Below, in pieces: positions 22,195 to 34,780 of a stretch of 64,000 bases of DNA. The DNA is taken from the NCBI GenBank assembly GCA_023213315.1, contig JAKCPI010004271.1, positions 1-64,000 on the forward strand, written 5' to 3'. This DNA comes from Euborellia annulipes (taxonomy: Eukaryota > Arthropoda > Insecta > Dermaptera > Anisolabididae). Under the pieces are notes generated by a model that saw only the letters and a list, made by a program, of their open reading frames with translations, had not been told where the DNA came from and did no database searches. A program made the translations under genes and the position numbers. How positions within the stretch are numbered: the first letter of the stretch is position 1; each line of letters begins with the position of its first letter.

Positions 22195-22430
22195 TGACCA
22201 ATAGCAGAGCAGCATTGATATCACGTGACACTATTGTTTCGTGAGTTCGACACTAGTTGCCGGCGTCGCCACCTTCAGTATGAGCCCCACGGTCAGTCAG
22301 TGAAGAAGCTACCAAAAGAAATCCCGCCTGATTAACAAGCACCCAAGGATGCAATCTCGACAACTGATCCACGATTATTTTCCATTTTAAAAACGCCGAC
22401 CTCCAACCTTTTCTTCACTTTCCTAGGTAT
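22195..22430. promoter_or_regulatory. GC-richer island, possible promoter
   Basis: This is a unique segment with CCAATAGCAGAG, a palindromic E-box TCACGTGA and GTTGCCGGCGTCGCCACC. It carries no long frame. It could mark a transcription start between the globins, but no gene was found for it. The following 22430-23140 is AT-rich. Confidence 0.25.
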
Positions 22431-23149
22431 TTATTTTCCTTTTTAATCCTTTTCATTTTTATTACATTATCGTAAAAAGAATGAAAATTATTTTATTATT
22501 AATTATTTTGAATATGCTTTTTCGTTTTATAAGTATTCTCATCTGTATACAAAATTAAACAAAATAATATCAAATAATTTAACATGAGAGTGAGTAAATA
22601 GATAATATTTTTTCATAAAAATTGATGGAGATGATTCCTAGAAGTCTCTGCATATGAGAGTGTGGGGATAAGAGTAACTATGGTGTGTTGGTTCTCTTTC
22701 TCTGTGCGAAAGTAGCGCTCTACTTTATCTCTTTCTCGGCCATTCATGTGTTGTTGGTTGATTGTCGTTCGATTTGTTTATCTTCAAAGATTTATATTTG
22801 TTTTGTATTATTAGATTTATTTTTAGTCTAATTAATTTTATATTTTAAACAATATTAGGAGAGATTTTTTAAATTTATTATTTTTATTTTATTTTTAATA
22901 CCTAATTAGCTACAACTAAAAACATTTCTATATTTTTATGGATTCAAATAGGATTGAATTATATAAATTAAAAACTTATATTTATGATCCCATAAGACAA
23001 ACAAAATATTTCAATTTTACTCAAAAGTCTTTTAATTAAAAATAAAAGATGTGAATTATAATTGAGAAAAAATATTTGTTAATTTAATTTCAATTTTATA
23101 AATGTTAATATGAGAGATACAGGATAGAGAGTTGAAATTTAAAAAAAAA

Positions 23150-23285
23150 AAAATGTCCCCAACAAACATCGAACTAGCGACTCCTTGTTTACTAGACTGT
23201 TGCACTTTCTTTTTTTTTTTTTTTAAACACTAACACTTTTTTCTCAATCTCACTCGCATTCCACACACACATACACACAGTCTTT
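23150..23285 (-). mobile_element. SINE fragment
   Basis: On the minus strand this shows the SINE-I-like tail (AAAAAAGTGTTAGTGTTT) and a degenerate tRNA head (GTCGCTAGTTCGATGTTTG, B box). Confidence 0.5.
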
Positions 23286-23296
23286 TTTTTTGGTGT

Positions 23297-23870
23297 TAAA
23301 AATTTTCAAAAAAAACTTCCTATACAAGTATAGGAACTCTGTTTCATAAACTGTTTATGAATATAAATGAGAAAGTTCAATTTGTTGCCAACCTAACAAA
23401 TTTCTTGTATATTTTAAAATTAATTATTTTGGTAAAAATTGTTAATTTGAATTTTTATAGCTATTTAGTTGAATTACTTTATAAAAATTATTTAATTAGT
23501 ATGACTTCATAAATATTTAAATAGTTTAGAGCGCGAATTTCAAACCAGAATTTAATAAATTTAGATTTGTGAAATAAATTTTAAAAGAATAATTTCAAGT
23601 TTCCTTAAAATAATTATAAAATAATATTAATAAAAATTCCTTGAGGTAGTCGAGTTATTTGAGAACGTTTAGACCAGTGATTCTCAACTTGTCGCGGTAC
23701 ACTTTTAACGATTTCAAAATTTGGCGGCACACAAAGAAAAAGATAAGTTTAAAAGTTGGTAATTTGTTCATAAACTTTTATATTAATTTTATTTCATATC
23801 CTGGGTATATTAATATTAAATCACCCAAGTATATGAAAAATGAATCATATTTTTTTTACAGTGCATCGTA
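23297..23870 (+). mobile_element. MITE-G copy
   Basis: This is nearly identical to the copy in globin A intron 1 at 16813, with small deletions. It ends TTTTTTACAGTG. Confidence 0.7.
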
Positions 23871-24131
23871 CTGCTTTAGGAAATTGATGTCCAGATAAAG
23901 AAAATAAACTTTTTTTTGATATATTAATCAATCATTTTATTATTTTAAAATACAGAAAATTGAATTATGCTTAAAGACTAGACACGTATTCCCATTAACG
24001 TTATTTGAACTCATCCCCCTCTTTTTTTTAGAAAAAAAAACAAAACATCTTTGGTTGATTATTGTGAAACTAAATTTATTTATATTTAATAATATATAGC
24101 TTCCCCGTCCTGTTTTTTTGTTACAATCGAT

Positions 24132-27100
24132 TTATTTATTAGAAAGCTTATCAATATAATCTTCCATGAAGTTATAGATGAGATCAAGGAGTTTCATCCA
24201 TGCACTTTTGGCCTCCTCTGTCGCTTCTGGTCCTAAATAATGCACAATGCAATCCACCATCGTTTGCTTCATATCCTGAAAACAAAGAAATCATTTATTA
24301 ACTTTGCTCATAACTAGGGTTCGGATTTCGCCTTATTTGCCTTTTTTTAATTTATGGTTTAAAATTTAGGCCAATATGATATGTATACGTTTCATGAAAT
24401 TCTGAATAAAATAAGAGGAGTTGTTAGTGCCTATAATGCCTATTTTAGCCGATTCTGGGTTTTAGTGCCTATTTCATCTATAAATGCCTTTTTTAGTGCC
24501 TATTTTAAGTTCAAATAGCCAATTTCAATTTTTTACGAGCTATACATAGCCTAAATTTAAAATTTTTTTGAATTATCAAGAAAATATTTCAAGGGGGGGG
24601 CAGCTCAATGGGAAGTATGTTTATAAGTTTCCTTTAGTTATATGACAAGTGGCTAGATGGCAATACTAGGCTAGTTCAAAATTTATCCTGTAGAGTTCGT
24701 TCCATTCGCCAACAAAATAACATTTTTTCATGAGTTTAATAACAAATAGTGGCTTAAAAATCTGAATATAAATGAATTAACTAATAAATTATTTTTAATT
24801 ATAAATTTTTTACAATTTATAAATGACCTTTTGTTAAAAAAAAAATTTAATAATATTACGTGCCATTCAAGTAAGCAAAAAAGGTTTTGAAATATCATAA
24901 AGGAAAGTGTACGAGCGAGTTAAATAGTCAATAACAAAACATGTGAATTGCAACAAGCTCGAGTTCAAATCTCTCTTGGAGCAAGTTTTTTTTTCCCCTG
25001 CTTACTTTTAGTTCCATGACAAGCGTATAGATGGCCCTAAACTTATAACCTAAAGCTGTCCACTTTTGATTGTGTTTGATCTGTGGTTATTTCTTTGAAT
25101 ATTGGGTGGGAAAAGTTGTGCACTAGGCTCAGTTCGAACCTTTATTTTTTATTGGGAATGCAGAAAGTGGGGGAGGGGGAGGCATCCCCATCCCCTTCTT
25201 CATTAATTGATTAAGCATTCAGGAATTATGCTAAAGATTTGTAAAATCTATTCAAATGTCGGGGGGATGCTCAGGGGCCCACATTTTGTGGGTACGTGGA
25301 TGGCGACCACGAGCTACCCGAGCTGGGACAAGCATGTATGTCTGTCTCTTTTTTTCCTCTTTTCAACAGTCCTATTTCTTCCGGTCGCAAAAAGGCATGA
25401 TAGGGTTTCGAGGGAAAAAGTGACGTCCGCTGACCCTGTATCCCGGTAATAAGACGAGGACAGATGAAGAAGAATTCAAATGTACTCCACTCAAACATAC
25501 AAGCCCCTCCCCCCCTTCAAATAAGATTGCATCTTAATTGCTGATGAAAATAAATAGATATTTTTTAAACAAGGACGTCAGAGAGCTCTCTCATTAGTAG
25601 TGCAATTTTATCATAATTTGTTATTGATATCATCAAAAATAGCATCGTCTCTATTTTAAATTGACGCAAATTGATTTTCCGATTGTTATGGAGATAGGCA
25701 AGGCCGCAGACAGAAGGACCCCCCCCTCTATTGAGTAATGAAAAAAAGAATTGTTTTCATTAAATTTTTCCTCTGTGAGGTCCCCGGACCATAAAAATGA
25801 AATATTTTTAAAAAATTCGGGTTCACTTAATTTTCTGCAGTAGGACGGAGATGTTGGAGTATTTTTATCATTCGGAAATGCGCGCCAATACAATATTATT
25901 CTTAAGAGTATTGTTGTAACAATAACCTTTTTTTTTGTTTGTTGAAATAAATAAACAACTTTTCTTTTCTCGTTCTTGTTGTCCAAATCTCGCTCTTTTT
26001 AAACTCTTATCATTCATCACGCAAATCTCTCCTTATTATAAAATCACAGAAGAGTCAACCTATGGATCCTGTGAGCCTCTCGGCCGGTGAGGGTTAAGAC
26101 GAAGAGATTATTTAAGACGAGCAAAGGGTGAGTTCAATACGGGAAATCTCTCTGCGGCTTATTTATAAAGGGCAGATTCTTTTTTTATTTATTGCTCTAT
26201 GAACATTTGATAACATGATAATTTCGGCAATGTTTTTTTTTATTAATAATCAAACATCTTGAAAAGGATAAATTGATAATTGATAAAAAAAAAGTAAAAT
26301 TTATCTTAATGTGAATCTAATTATAAGCTATTGGATCGAATTAATTGAAAATTAAGATTGATAAAATACACACTACACACACACAAAAAGATTTATCTAA
26401 TCTCTCAATTTCTCTGACGTTCTTTCTAATCAGTGACCATCAAATACTGTAGAAAAAAAACCGCTAGGGTTGGGGGGGGGGGGGGGGTCCAACTCGATCC
26501 AGTTTTATTTTATTTGTGTTATCCTTAATCATATAAAAAACTAGGCTCGAGGTTCAATAAAACTCTCAGAATAAGACATTTCGGTCTGAATTTATTTAGC
26601 CATTTCCCGTTGATCTTGGGCCAGGAGCAATATACGTAATTTTGTATGAAGCAAATAAATTTTATTAGAGTGAGGTGAATAACTGAGTAAATCTTGTTGT
26701 AAGGCTACATAGTAGTAAAGCTACGTTTATTTCGTTTATTAATCACTTCATACCGACATTTTGGTCAAATTTGCGACCATCCTCAGGGCTGAAGTGTGTC
26801 AATAAATCTCCTCAAAAAGTAGAATGGCGCAATTTTCTTGGCATTTAATAAGAACCAACAAAACAGCGACATTAACATGTTGCTTTTATTTCTGTTGTGT
26901 TGGTATGCATGTGTGCATCTTTTTGTAACTAAGTTAATTTATATTGTCCAACAACAATGCATGTTTAATAATGGGTTTTATAAATGTAAATAATTTCGTA
27001 ATTAATATTTTGTTTATGTTGCTCTCTTTAATTTTTAAAACAAATAAAATACGTTTCTGCGTGCCTAAACTAGTTGTGTTTTTCTTTCCGTCTTTACTCC

Positions 27101-30100
27101 ACAATTTCAAAGCTACCAAAATTCATAACCTTACTTTTTAGGTTAAGGACGTCATTTTTATTTTAAACACGACTTAATAAAAATTTAAAGACACTCCCTA
27201 GACATGGCATTAATTTTTAACACTATTTACTAAATGTTAACGCTTTGCTTTTAAAATTTTTGTTTACGTAATAGCTATTTGAAGCAAGGAAATGATTTTG
27301 AATAGCATTTTTTGTTCATTACTTTTTAACACCCATTTTAAATTTTAATTTTAGACAATAGACCTGGATCATCATTAATTTGCTTACCTTCATGTGTTGT
27401 GAATTGACTTTATGTTTAAAATGGCTATTAGAAAGACGATCAAGAATCCCAAGCACGACATCCACTTCTTCTAAATTGTCAATCATCGCTGAAAGGCTAT
27501 AAGTGACATTGGATGAATGGGCGAACATTTGTGGTGCAGTTCTTAATGATTCGGGTTCACCACCCAACGCGTGGAACAGAGCCTGCCCTTCTGGATGCTT
27601 CTTGAAGTATCTAAAATACGAGAAAAAGAAAAAATATTGAATAAAAATCTGGTGTGACTAATTGAAAGTTATGCAAATGGGTCGTTTTGATGGTGTTTGT
27701 CCTTCAGCAATAAAACAGCTGAAGGACAAACACCAGTATTTCCCCATAGGGAGGCTATTATAATGTTGAGGTAGGTAAGTTATCAAAATGAACCATTGTT
27801 TCCGATAGGATAGTTGACAAGTATTTTCCCTCTGAGTATTACTCAGTTTCTTACACGGAAAACTAACCCCCTGGATAAACAGTATAAAAGATTATATTTC
27901 ATATTTCTTTAATGTTTTAAAGCATTGACGATATTGTTTTCTTTTTATTTAGTGAATATTATAATCAAAATATTAATAAAATTATTAAAAAATGAAATTC
28001 AAAAATTAAATATGGAAACCTAACCTACAACTGTCATTTCATTTGTAAGTATATTTATTATTTTCTTTAATTAATTAATATCATATAATTAATAATTCAG
28101 TTTGCTTTTATTTTTTAGGTTTTTGAGAAGGAATTAAACATGGAAAATTAATTTTAGAATATATACGGCCTGAAAAGTGGAATCTGAAAGGTAGGCAAAA
28201 TCCATTACTATCAAAAAATTAATATTTGTTTTGCTTTCTATAATATAAAAATAATAGAAAAAGACTTAAAAATAATATACTATTTAATTTTATCTTAATT
28301 TGATCTTTCAAGAATCATTTATATGGTAAATAAAAGATTTAAATTAAAAACATTTTGAAAGCATCTTTTCTTATTTTTGAATATAATATTATCCAAAAAA
28401 TAATTATTAAATATCAGATTAATAAGTATGAATTAACTGAATCTTTTTTTTTTGTTTTTAAAATTTAATTTGACAGTTTCATTTCTCGTCATATTGGATT
28501 TGCGCATGCGTATACGAGTTTTTTTTTTTGCACCCGACGTAGTTTTTCGTAAAAAACTAGTTTTTGCCAGGTTTTCTGTAAAAAACTGGCTTAGATATTT
28601 TTTTATTATTCAATCATTTATTTAAAACAATTTGATCCCTCGTTAAATTATTATGAAATAAATATCCAGGAGATGAAAAACACATAAAAACATACATACG
28701 TTAAATTTTATTACCATGTAAACAAGATTCTCAATTAGCATGAATAATAAACACCTAGGCATTATAATAATAATAATTTACTTCTACCGTAAATTAGAAA
28801 CAACAACAAACTAATAATTATTTAACCTGATTTATTGTGAAAGAAGATTTCACACAGGAGTGGGGGAAAATGTTAAAAATTAATTATTTTAATAAATCTA
28901 GTAAATGACATTTATGTCCTAGTGATTTTTCATTTACACTAGAGCCTACTTAATCGTGAAAAGCCATGAAGGGCAACAACTGTTGTTTATTTGTATAAAA
29001 TTTAATGTAGAAAGTGGCTGTGTAGAATTGAATAAGGTTGAAAACGAAAGCAGCCAGGCAGGGAGCCTCTATTAAATTAAACTCCTTTTACGCCAAACGT
29101 TTAGGCCGATTCAATCATGCCATCTTCAGTTGCATTGGAGGTTTTTAGCAATTAGAGTTGTCAACAGTCTGAGCATAAGCTGATTAATTTTACAATAGCC
29201 TATGAATATAAATTACAATGTACACTGTAAAAAAAAATATGAATTTTCAATCATTTTTCATATACTTTCGTGGTTTAATTTTAATATACCCAGGATATGA
29301 AATAAAATTAATATAAAAGTTTATGAACAAATTACCAACTTTTAAACTAATCTTTTTCTTTGTGTGCCGCCAAATTTAAAAGTGTACCGCGACAAGTTGA
29401 GAATCACTGGTCTAAACGTTCTCAAATAACTCGACTACCTCAAGGAATTTTTATTAATATTATTTTATAATTACTAATTATAAACTTGAAATTATTCTTT
29501 TAAAATTTATTTCACAAATCTAAATTTATTAAATTCTGGTTTGAAATTCGCGCACTAAACTATTTAAATATTTATTAAGTATATTAAAATCATACTAATT
29601 AATTAATTTTTATAAAGTAATTCAACTATATAGTTATAACAATTAAAATTAACAATTTTTACCAAAATAATTAATTTTAAAATATACAAGAAATTTGTTT
29701 GGTTGGCTACAAATTGAACTTTCTCATATACTATTCATAAACAGTTTATGAAACAGTTTTTTGGAAGTATAGGAACTTTGTTTCATAAACTGTTTATGAA
29801 TAGTATATGAGAAAGTTCAATTTGTAGCCAACCAAACAAATTTCTTGTATATTTTAAAATTAATTATTTTGGTAAAAATTGTTAATTTTAATTTTTATAA
29901 CTATATAGTTGAATTACTTTATAAAAATTATTTAATTAGTATGACTTAATAAATATTTAAATAGTTTAGAGCGCGAATTTCAAACCAGAATTTAATACAA
30001 TTAAATTTTAAAAGAATAATTTCAAATTTCCTTAAAATAATTATAAAATAATATTAATAAAAATTCCTTGAGGTAGTCGAGTTATTTGAGAACGTTTAGA

Positions 30101-31619
30101 CCAGTGATTCTCAACTTGTCGCGGTACACTTTTAAATTTGGCGGCACACAAAGAAAAAGATAAGTTTAAAAGTTGGTAATTTGTTCATAAACTTTTATAT
30201 TAATTTTATTTCATATCCTGGGTATATTAAAATTAAACCACGAAAGTATATGAAAAATGATTGAAAATTCATATTTTTTCTGATAGTAAGTAAATTTCAA
30301 CTATGTTGGTGAAAAAAAAAAAATGCAATAAAATTTGATATTTAAATCATAGGAGCATTTCAAATATCGTTTTATTTTTGTTTCCAGTTCAGGAATCACA
30401 AAAATTCATAAAGTACGACATGCCACTCTCAAACCACTTTGCTTGTCTTTTTTAATCCTTCTTCATTAATAATTTTATTAATTTATTTATTTAATTTTTT
30501 TTTTTTTTTGAATTTGTTATTTAAACTAATGTTATATGTAATCCGTATTAAAAATATTCAATAAAAAATAGTAATTAAATTATTTTGACATAAATAAATG
30601 TGCCTGGACCTCCACGAATGTGTCGTATTAAACAATGTGTATCATTTAAAGTCAATAGGGCTTAAGATGCAGAAAAAGACTAAATAAAAAAAAAAAAAAA
30701 AAAAATTATTTTGTTATTATTAATTTTATTTAAAATACCGAATCGGCGACCTCGGGAATCCGGCAATGCCAATTTTGATTGAAATCGAATTATTTTTTTT
30801 TTTAGTTGCCCACATTGGTTCCGCCATATTTTTTTTTTCTGAAAAATTTATATCAAATTCTAAATGAAACCTTGTGTACTGAATTTCAGAGAGATTAAAT
30901 AACGTTTTCGACTTTTGACACCAGGTTTTCATGTTTTGGAACCACTATGCGCCGGGGGGGGGGGGGGGATTTTATATACCAGTTAGTGGGAGTTTCTAAG
31001 GGGACCGGCAAAATTTGTACCAATCAGCCCGAAATACGAAATATTGGGTTTCCACTGTACTTGGTACATTTTTCAATATCAACCATGTACAGTATATACC
31101 AATAAATAAACAATTTGAAACACATCTCCTAACACATTCCACGAGATAAATGAATGCCAATCATAATAAAAAAATAAGAAAAAGAAGACCTTGGCAAACA
31201 ATTCTCAAGAGTCAAATTAATTTTAATTTTTCATCTCTCGACTTTGAAAATTTCTTGTTTAGTCATTTAGTATATTTTTTGTTAGTGAACTTTAAAGGCA
31301 AAACACGAGTGGGAAGATTAATTATTTTGCTCAACGTTTTGAGAGCACGTCACTCACATCATCAGAACAAAATATAGTCAAGGGGAACAAATACCAACTG
31401 GAGGTTTATTTTCTGACCTTTGGTTTTAATTTATAACAAAGATTATTGATTAAAAAATATTTTGATTAGTACTTACGAAATAAATATTTCCGGGACGATT
31501 TTCTTGTAGTCTTTGACAAGCATTTTCCATTGGTCCCTGATGATTTGTATGTCCTTAGGGCTTAGGCCACTTCTCGGATCAGGCTCACTCGAAGGATCTT
31601 TTGAGACGATTGGACCCAT
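24132..31619 (-). CDS. Globin B (divergent paralogue), three coding exons
   Basis: This gene encodes a 169-residue globin on the minus strand. Exons are 31619-31477, 27610-27388 and 24275-24132, with GT-AG introns in phase 2 and phase 0, exactly as in globin A. The N-terminal SEPDPRSGLSPKDI aligns with EPDPATGLSPLDI of globin A. Distal His79 (FAHSS) and proximal His111 (SNSHFK) are present. The CD1 position, Phe in nearly all globins, is Leu63 (ALFHAL). The CD-D region is one residue shorter than in A. It starts MGPIVS; Pro at position 3 breaks the usual myristoylation pattern. The start lies 1 base after a likely acceptor (CTTATGCAATAG), again implying a 5'UTR intron. Haem binding is expected, but ligand kinetics may be unusual. 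The frame is intact, so it is probably a working gene. Confidence 0.9.
24310..25250. other. Globin B intron 2: AT-rich with TAGTGCCTA repeats
   Basis: Bases 24430-24520 hold four scattered copies of (T)AGTGCCTA(T), a pattern I associate with degraded hAT termini. A tRNA-like B box (GAGTTCAAATCTC) is near 24960. No exon was seen. Confidence 0.4.
25255..26160. other. Globin B intron 2: GC-richer patch and hAT end
   Basis: Bases 25260-25450 are GC-richer with no strong frame. At 25702-25720 CAAGGCCGCAGACAGAAGG matches the end of the hAT element at 8854, but no second end was found. The rest is unique. Confidence 0.35.
26161..26740. other. Globin B intron 2, AT-rich
   Basis: This is AT-rich intron sequence with an 18-base G-run near 26471. 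Bases 26690-26743 resemble the outer arm of the hammerhead foldback at 53270. Confidence 0.4.
26744..26796 (-). ncRNA. Degenerate hammerhead-like motif, family 3
   Basis: On the minus strand CACTTCAGCC and GGTATGAAGTG form a long stem I around CTGAGGA, GGTCGCAAATTTGACC (stem II) and AAAATGTC. Box 2 has lost G12 and C15, so cleavage is unlikely. It is related to the motif at 53338. Confidence 0.5.
26860..27335 (+). repeat. Dispersed repeat RepJ, copy 1
   Basis: TTAACATGTTGCTTTTATTT, CACTCCCTAGACATGGCATT and AGGAAATGATTTTGAATAGC recur at 62568-62850 inside a hAT element. It is therefore probably the inside of a related hAT element, here without visible ends. Confidence 0.6.
27691..27735. repeat. 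Perfect 18-bp hairpin in globin B intron 1
   Basis: TGGTGTTTGTCCTTCAGC and its exact reverse complement are separated by 9 bases. It is short, perfect and single-copy here. A transposon-end remnant is likelier than a microRNA precursor, since the stem is too short. Confidence 0.6.
27740..29030. other. Globin B intron 1, AT-rich
   Basis: This is AT-rich DNA with no exon or repeat end recognised. Confidence 0.4.
29096..29129 (-). ncRNA. Degenerate hammerhead-like motif, family 1 or related
   Basis: On the minus strand CTGAAGA is followed by GGCATGATTGAATCGGCC (weak helix II) and TAAACGTT. Box 2 (GAAAC) is mutated. It is a remnant only. Confidence 0.4.
29222..30292. mobile_element. Head-to-head MITE-G pair (1-kb palindrome)
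   Basis: An inverse copy (29222-29750) meets a forward copy (29760-30292) at the TTCATAAACTGTTTATGAA centre. This makes a near-perfect inverted repeat inside globin B intron 1. The outer ends read CACTGTAAAAAAA after TA. Single copies at 16813 and 23297 show that each arm alone can be a unit. Confidence 0.75.
30300..31310. other. Globin B intron 1, AT-rich
   Basis: Poly-A and G-runs (near 30955) are present with no exon seen. Short frames here lack any recognisable domain. Confidence 0.4.
31323..31374 (-). ncRNA. Hammerhead-like motif, family 4
   Basis: On the minus strand TATTTTGTT pairs with AGCAAAATA (stem I with one wobble) around CTGATGA, a TGAG/CTCA helix II and AAAACGTT. Box 1 is perfect, but G12 is A and the triplet is GTT. 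It is probably inactive, yet the architecture is clear. Confidence 0.5.
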
Positions 31620-31765
31620 TCTATTGCATAAGACAACAAAAAGAGAGAGAACAAAATTAAGTATTTAGATTTCAGCACGTTACGTTTGATCATTTTTGAA
31701 ACGAGACTCAAGTTCATGGCCACCATAAACAAAAATGTCTTCATCCCTCACTGGTCGATTCATTT

Positions 31766-33012
31766 TCACTTTCTCTTACCTCTATGTATGTTCGTTTGTC
31801 TGTAAGCATATCAGTTCTCGAAAACAGCTCTAACGATTTTTTTCAAATTTTAAATATATACTATTTCCAGTACTAATATGAAATTGCGCTAAGTATCATC
31901 TTTGGGAAAATTCGTGTACTAGTACTTTACTGATGTACTTTTTTTTCGTTTTTTTTTTTCTAATTTTCTTGAAATTCGCTTTAAAGATTTTATAATGATC
32001 AAAGCTTACTTTGCTTGTTTCCTGGCCAATCCCTCCCTCTCTTTACCCAGGACACACAGATTTAGAATATCTACGAATATTAAATTTTAATTAATGTGCA
32101 ATTTTGTAAATTTAATTGTTTATATCAATAATTACAATGTATTTAATTTAATAATGTCAACAAGACCAATTAGTAGAAAAATACCTATTATTTAAATTCT
32201 ATTATTAAAATATTAATTTCTGATTATTATTAATTCATTTTATTGAAAATAATAGTTATTAATTGTCTCCAGGCTGACGCATTTCCTGGGCAACTCTCTT
32301 ATATCCCATGATTAAAGTTTTCTTATGGGGCACTGTCTCCTCCAAGTAACCATCCAGTAATGTTGCTATTCGTCAAAACTCTCCCTGGTCTGTTATTTCT
32401 TCTTTTGGAGTTTTTATTGATGTTTCCATTGATGAGTGAGTTTTCTAGTTATTATTTTTTTTCAATTTTTAAATATTTCCCTAATTCTTCTATTAATATA
32501 CAAATCAAATTGCGTCCCTCGAGTACTAGTACTTTACTGATGTACTTTTTTTAGTTTTTCACAATTTTATAAAAAAATAGACCGAGCTCCGGCTCGGTCA
32601 ACCAGGAATTAAGCTTTTAAACAAAATCGACCAAAGAGTACTAGTACTTAACTAATGTACTTTTTTAGTTTTTTTTTATTCGATTTTCTCAAAATTCGCT
32701 CCAACGATTTTGATTAAAATTCATAAATCAATTATTTTTTCAGATACTCTTTAAAATGTATATTCTCATTTTGCTATTGAAATCTTCTGAAGCACACTTT
32801 ACTCTTGTACTTGATAGGAAATATAGGAGAAATGGTTGCCATGGTAACAGAATATAATTATTTTTTCATGTTTATAAATTTGACATCTTGAATTCTAATA
32901 TATCGGCCGGAAACTAAATATATGTCGACACAAAAAATCTGGTGTGAAAGAAGCATACAACCCTTGGTAAGAGAGAGTTGTGTGCTGTGCGACCAGTCGC
33001 ACCATATTTTTG
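31766..33012 (+). repeat. Diverged RepA copy, interrupted
   Basis: RepA pieces lie in order: the ACTTTCTCTTACC start at 31769, GTACTAGTACTTTACTGATG near 31915 and again near 32521, then 32600-33012 with the ATCTGGTGTGAAAGAAGC end palindrome. The AT-rich piece between, about 32000-32510, is foreign. It lies just upstream of globin B exon 1, probably in its 5'UTR intron. Confidence 0.7.
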
Positions 33013-33019
33013 TTTTGTC

Positions 33020-33620
33020 ATTCCCTGCATTTTGTCTGTTTGCCTGTGTGTGTGTGTGTTTGAGATGAAAACACAAATGAAAGGCACGCGGAACATGTGC
33101 CTCTAGTTATTGCTATTACGAGTATATCAAGTTAAACAAACAAACAGCCAAGGTTAAAAAAATATATTTCAAATAAACCGGGAGGGATATTTGTTTAACC
33201 ATTTTTAGAATATTTAAGAGAAGTGTTTTATAAATATTTATCTAAAGATAATAATAAATTGGCAGCATCATTTTTCGAGGACATTAAATTTCATTCTCAT
33301 ATTATTTTAATCTTTACCGTCCCTTCCCCCACCCCACTAAAAGGTGAAATTCCTTTCTTACGTCATCAATCACCAAATCTGCAAACGAATCGGAATATTC
33401 TTTATCTTATTTATTTTATATTTTTATTTTATCAAGTTAAATAGAGGATTTCAAGCGTGTCGATATCAAGGATAACACAAATGTTTATGTTGTTATGTTT
33501 GAGTTTTGATTGATTACGAATAGAGAGGTTTTATTTCTATTCTAAACATAATACGAATCCGTATATTTATAAAAAAAAAAAAAAAATATCCAAAAGAAAT
33601 GCCGAAAATATCAAATAAAT
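33020..33620. other. Interval without recognised feature
   Basis: There is a CA/GT-rich patch near 33045 and otherwise AT-rich DNA. The short open frame at 33223-33444 has no recognisable domain. Confidence 0.4.
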
Positions 33621-33632
33621 GAATGTAAAAAT

Positions 33633-34320
33633 AAAAATCTGGTGTGACTGTCGCACAGCACACAACTTTCTCTTACCCTCGGTAATCGAAAGTTGTGTTC
33701 TGTGCTTGTCACACCAGATTTTTTGTGACGATATATATTTAGTTTCCGCCAATATATTGGAATTTAAGATGTCAAAACATGGAAAAATATTTATATTTTG
33801 TTATCATGGAAACCATTTCTCTCTTTTCTATAAAAATACAAGAGTAAAGTGTGCTTCAAACAATTTTGAGGGCAAAACGTGAATATACATTTGAAAGAGC
33901 ATATAAAAAATAATTGATTTTTGAATTTTAATCAAAATCGTTAAGAGCCAATTTTGAGAAATTCGAAAAAAAACTGAAAAACTACATCAGTAAAGTACTA
34001 GTACTCTTTGGCCGATTTTGATTAAAAGCTTATTTTTTCGGTCCCGGGGGGTGTTTAACTTAAATATAAAATTTCAACCTCATAGCTCAATTCCTTCATG
34101 CTTAAAATTGAACACACACACACACACCCACACACCCACACACCCACACACCCACCCACACACAGACAGACCATGTCGCGAAAACCACTTTTTTGGATTC
34201 AGGGGACCTCAAAACGTGAAGATCCATCAAAATCTCGACATCGAATTTTTGACATGAATCCAATACATTCTCTCTCTATATATATATATTACATATATAC
34301 ATAGGTAAGAGAAAGTAAAA
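33633..34320 (-). repeat. RepA, full-length copy
   Basis: This is an inverse copy with both hairpin ends and an expanded (CA)n tract at 34111-34160. It is very close to the copy at 56381. Confidence 0.85.
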
Positions 34321-34434
34321 AGAAATTAATAAGTAAAGCCGGGAAGAGGATGCCGCCAATTCCCTATTCAAGAGATCAGCTATTATTTAATAAGTAAAAC
34401 ACTTGGCGATATGTCTGAATTTATTCATTAGCGA

Positions 34435-34780
34435 ATGTGTGCGGCGATCAGTCACACCAGATTTTTATTTTTACTCTTTGTCCTTCCGATTTACATATTT
34501 TCGCTATTTTTTTTATTTTTTTACGGTCTTTAATTATAATAATGCAACTTGTATTCAAAAATCATATTAATTGGCTAATAAAATACTCTATGTTTACAAT
34601 TGAAAAAAAAAAAAAAAAATGATTGATTCATAGAGACAATAATTGCATAATAGAATAATAATAATAATAAAAAAAATAATTTTCTTTGTTCATTGAGCAA
34701 TCAGATAATTATATACGTTAATAAATGGACACTAGTAAAAAAATGATCTGCTGTGACTACTCACACCAGATTTTTTTGTG
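34435..34780. repeat. RepA end fragments
   Basis: Two short scraps, GATCAGTCACACCAGATTTT (34447) and GACTACTCACACCAGATTTT (34756), are palindrome arms of RepA in AT-rich DNA. Confidence 0.5.
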
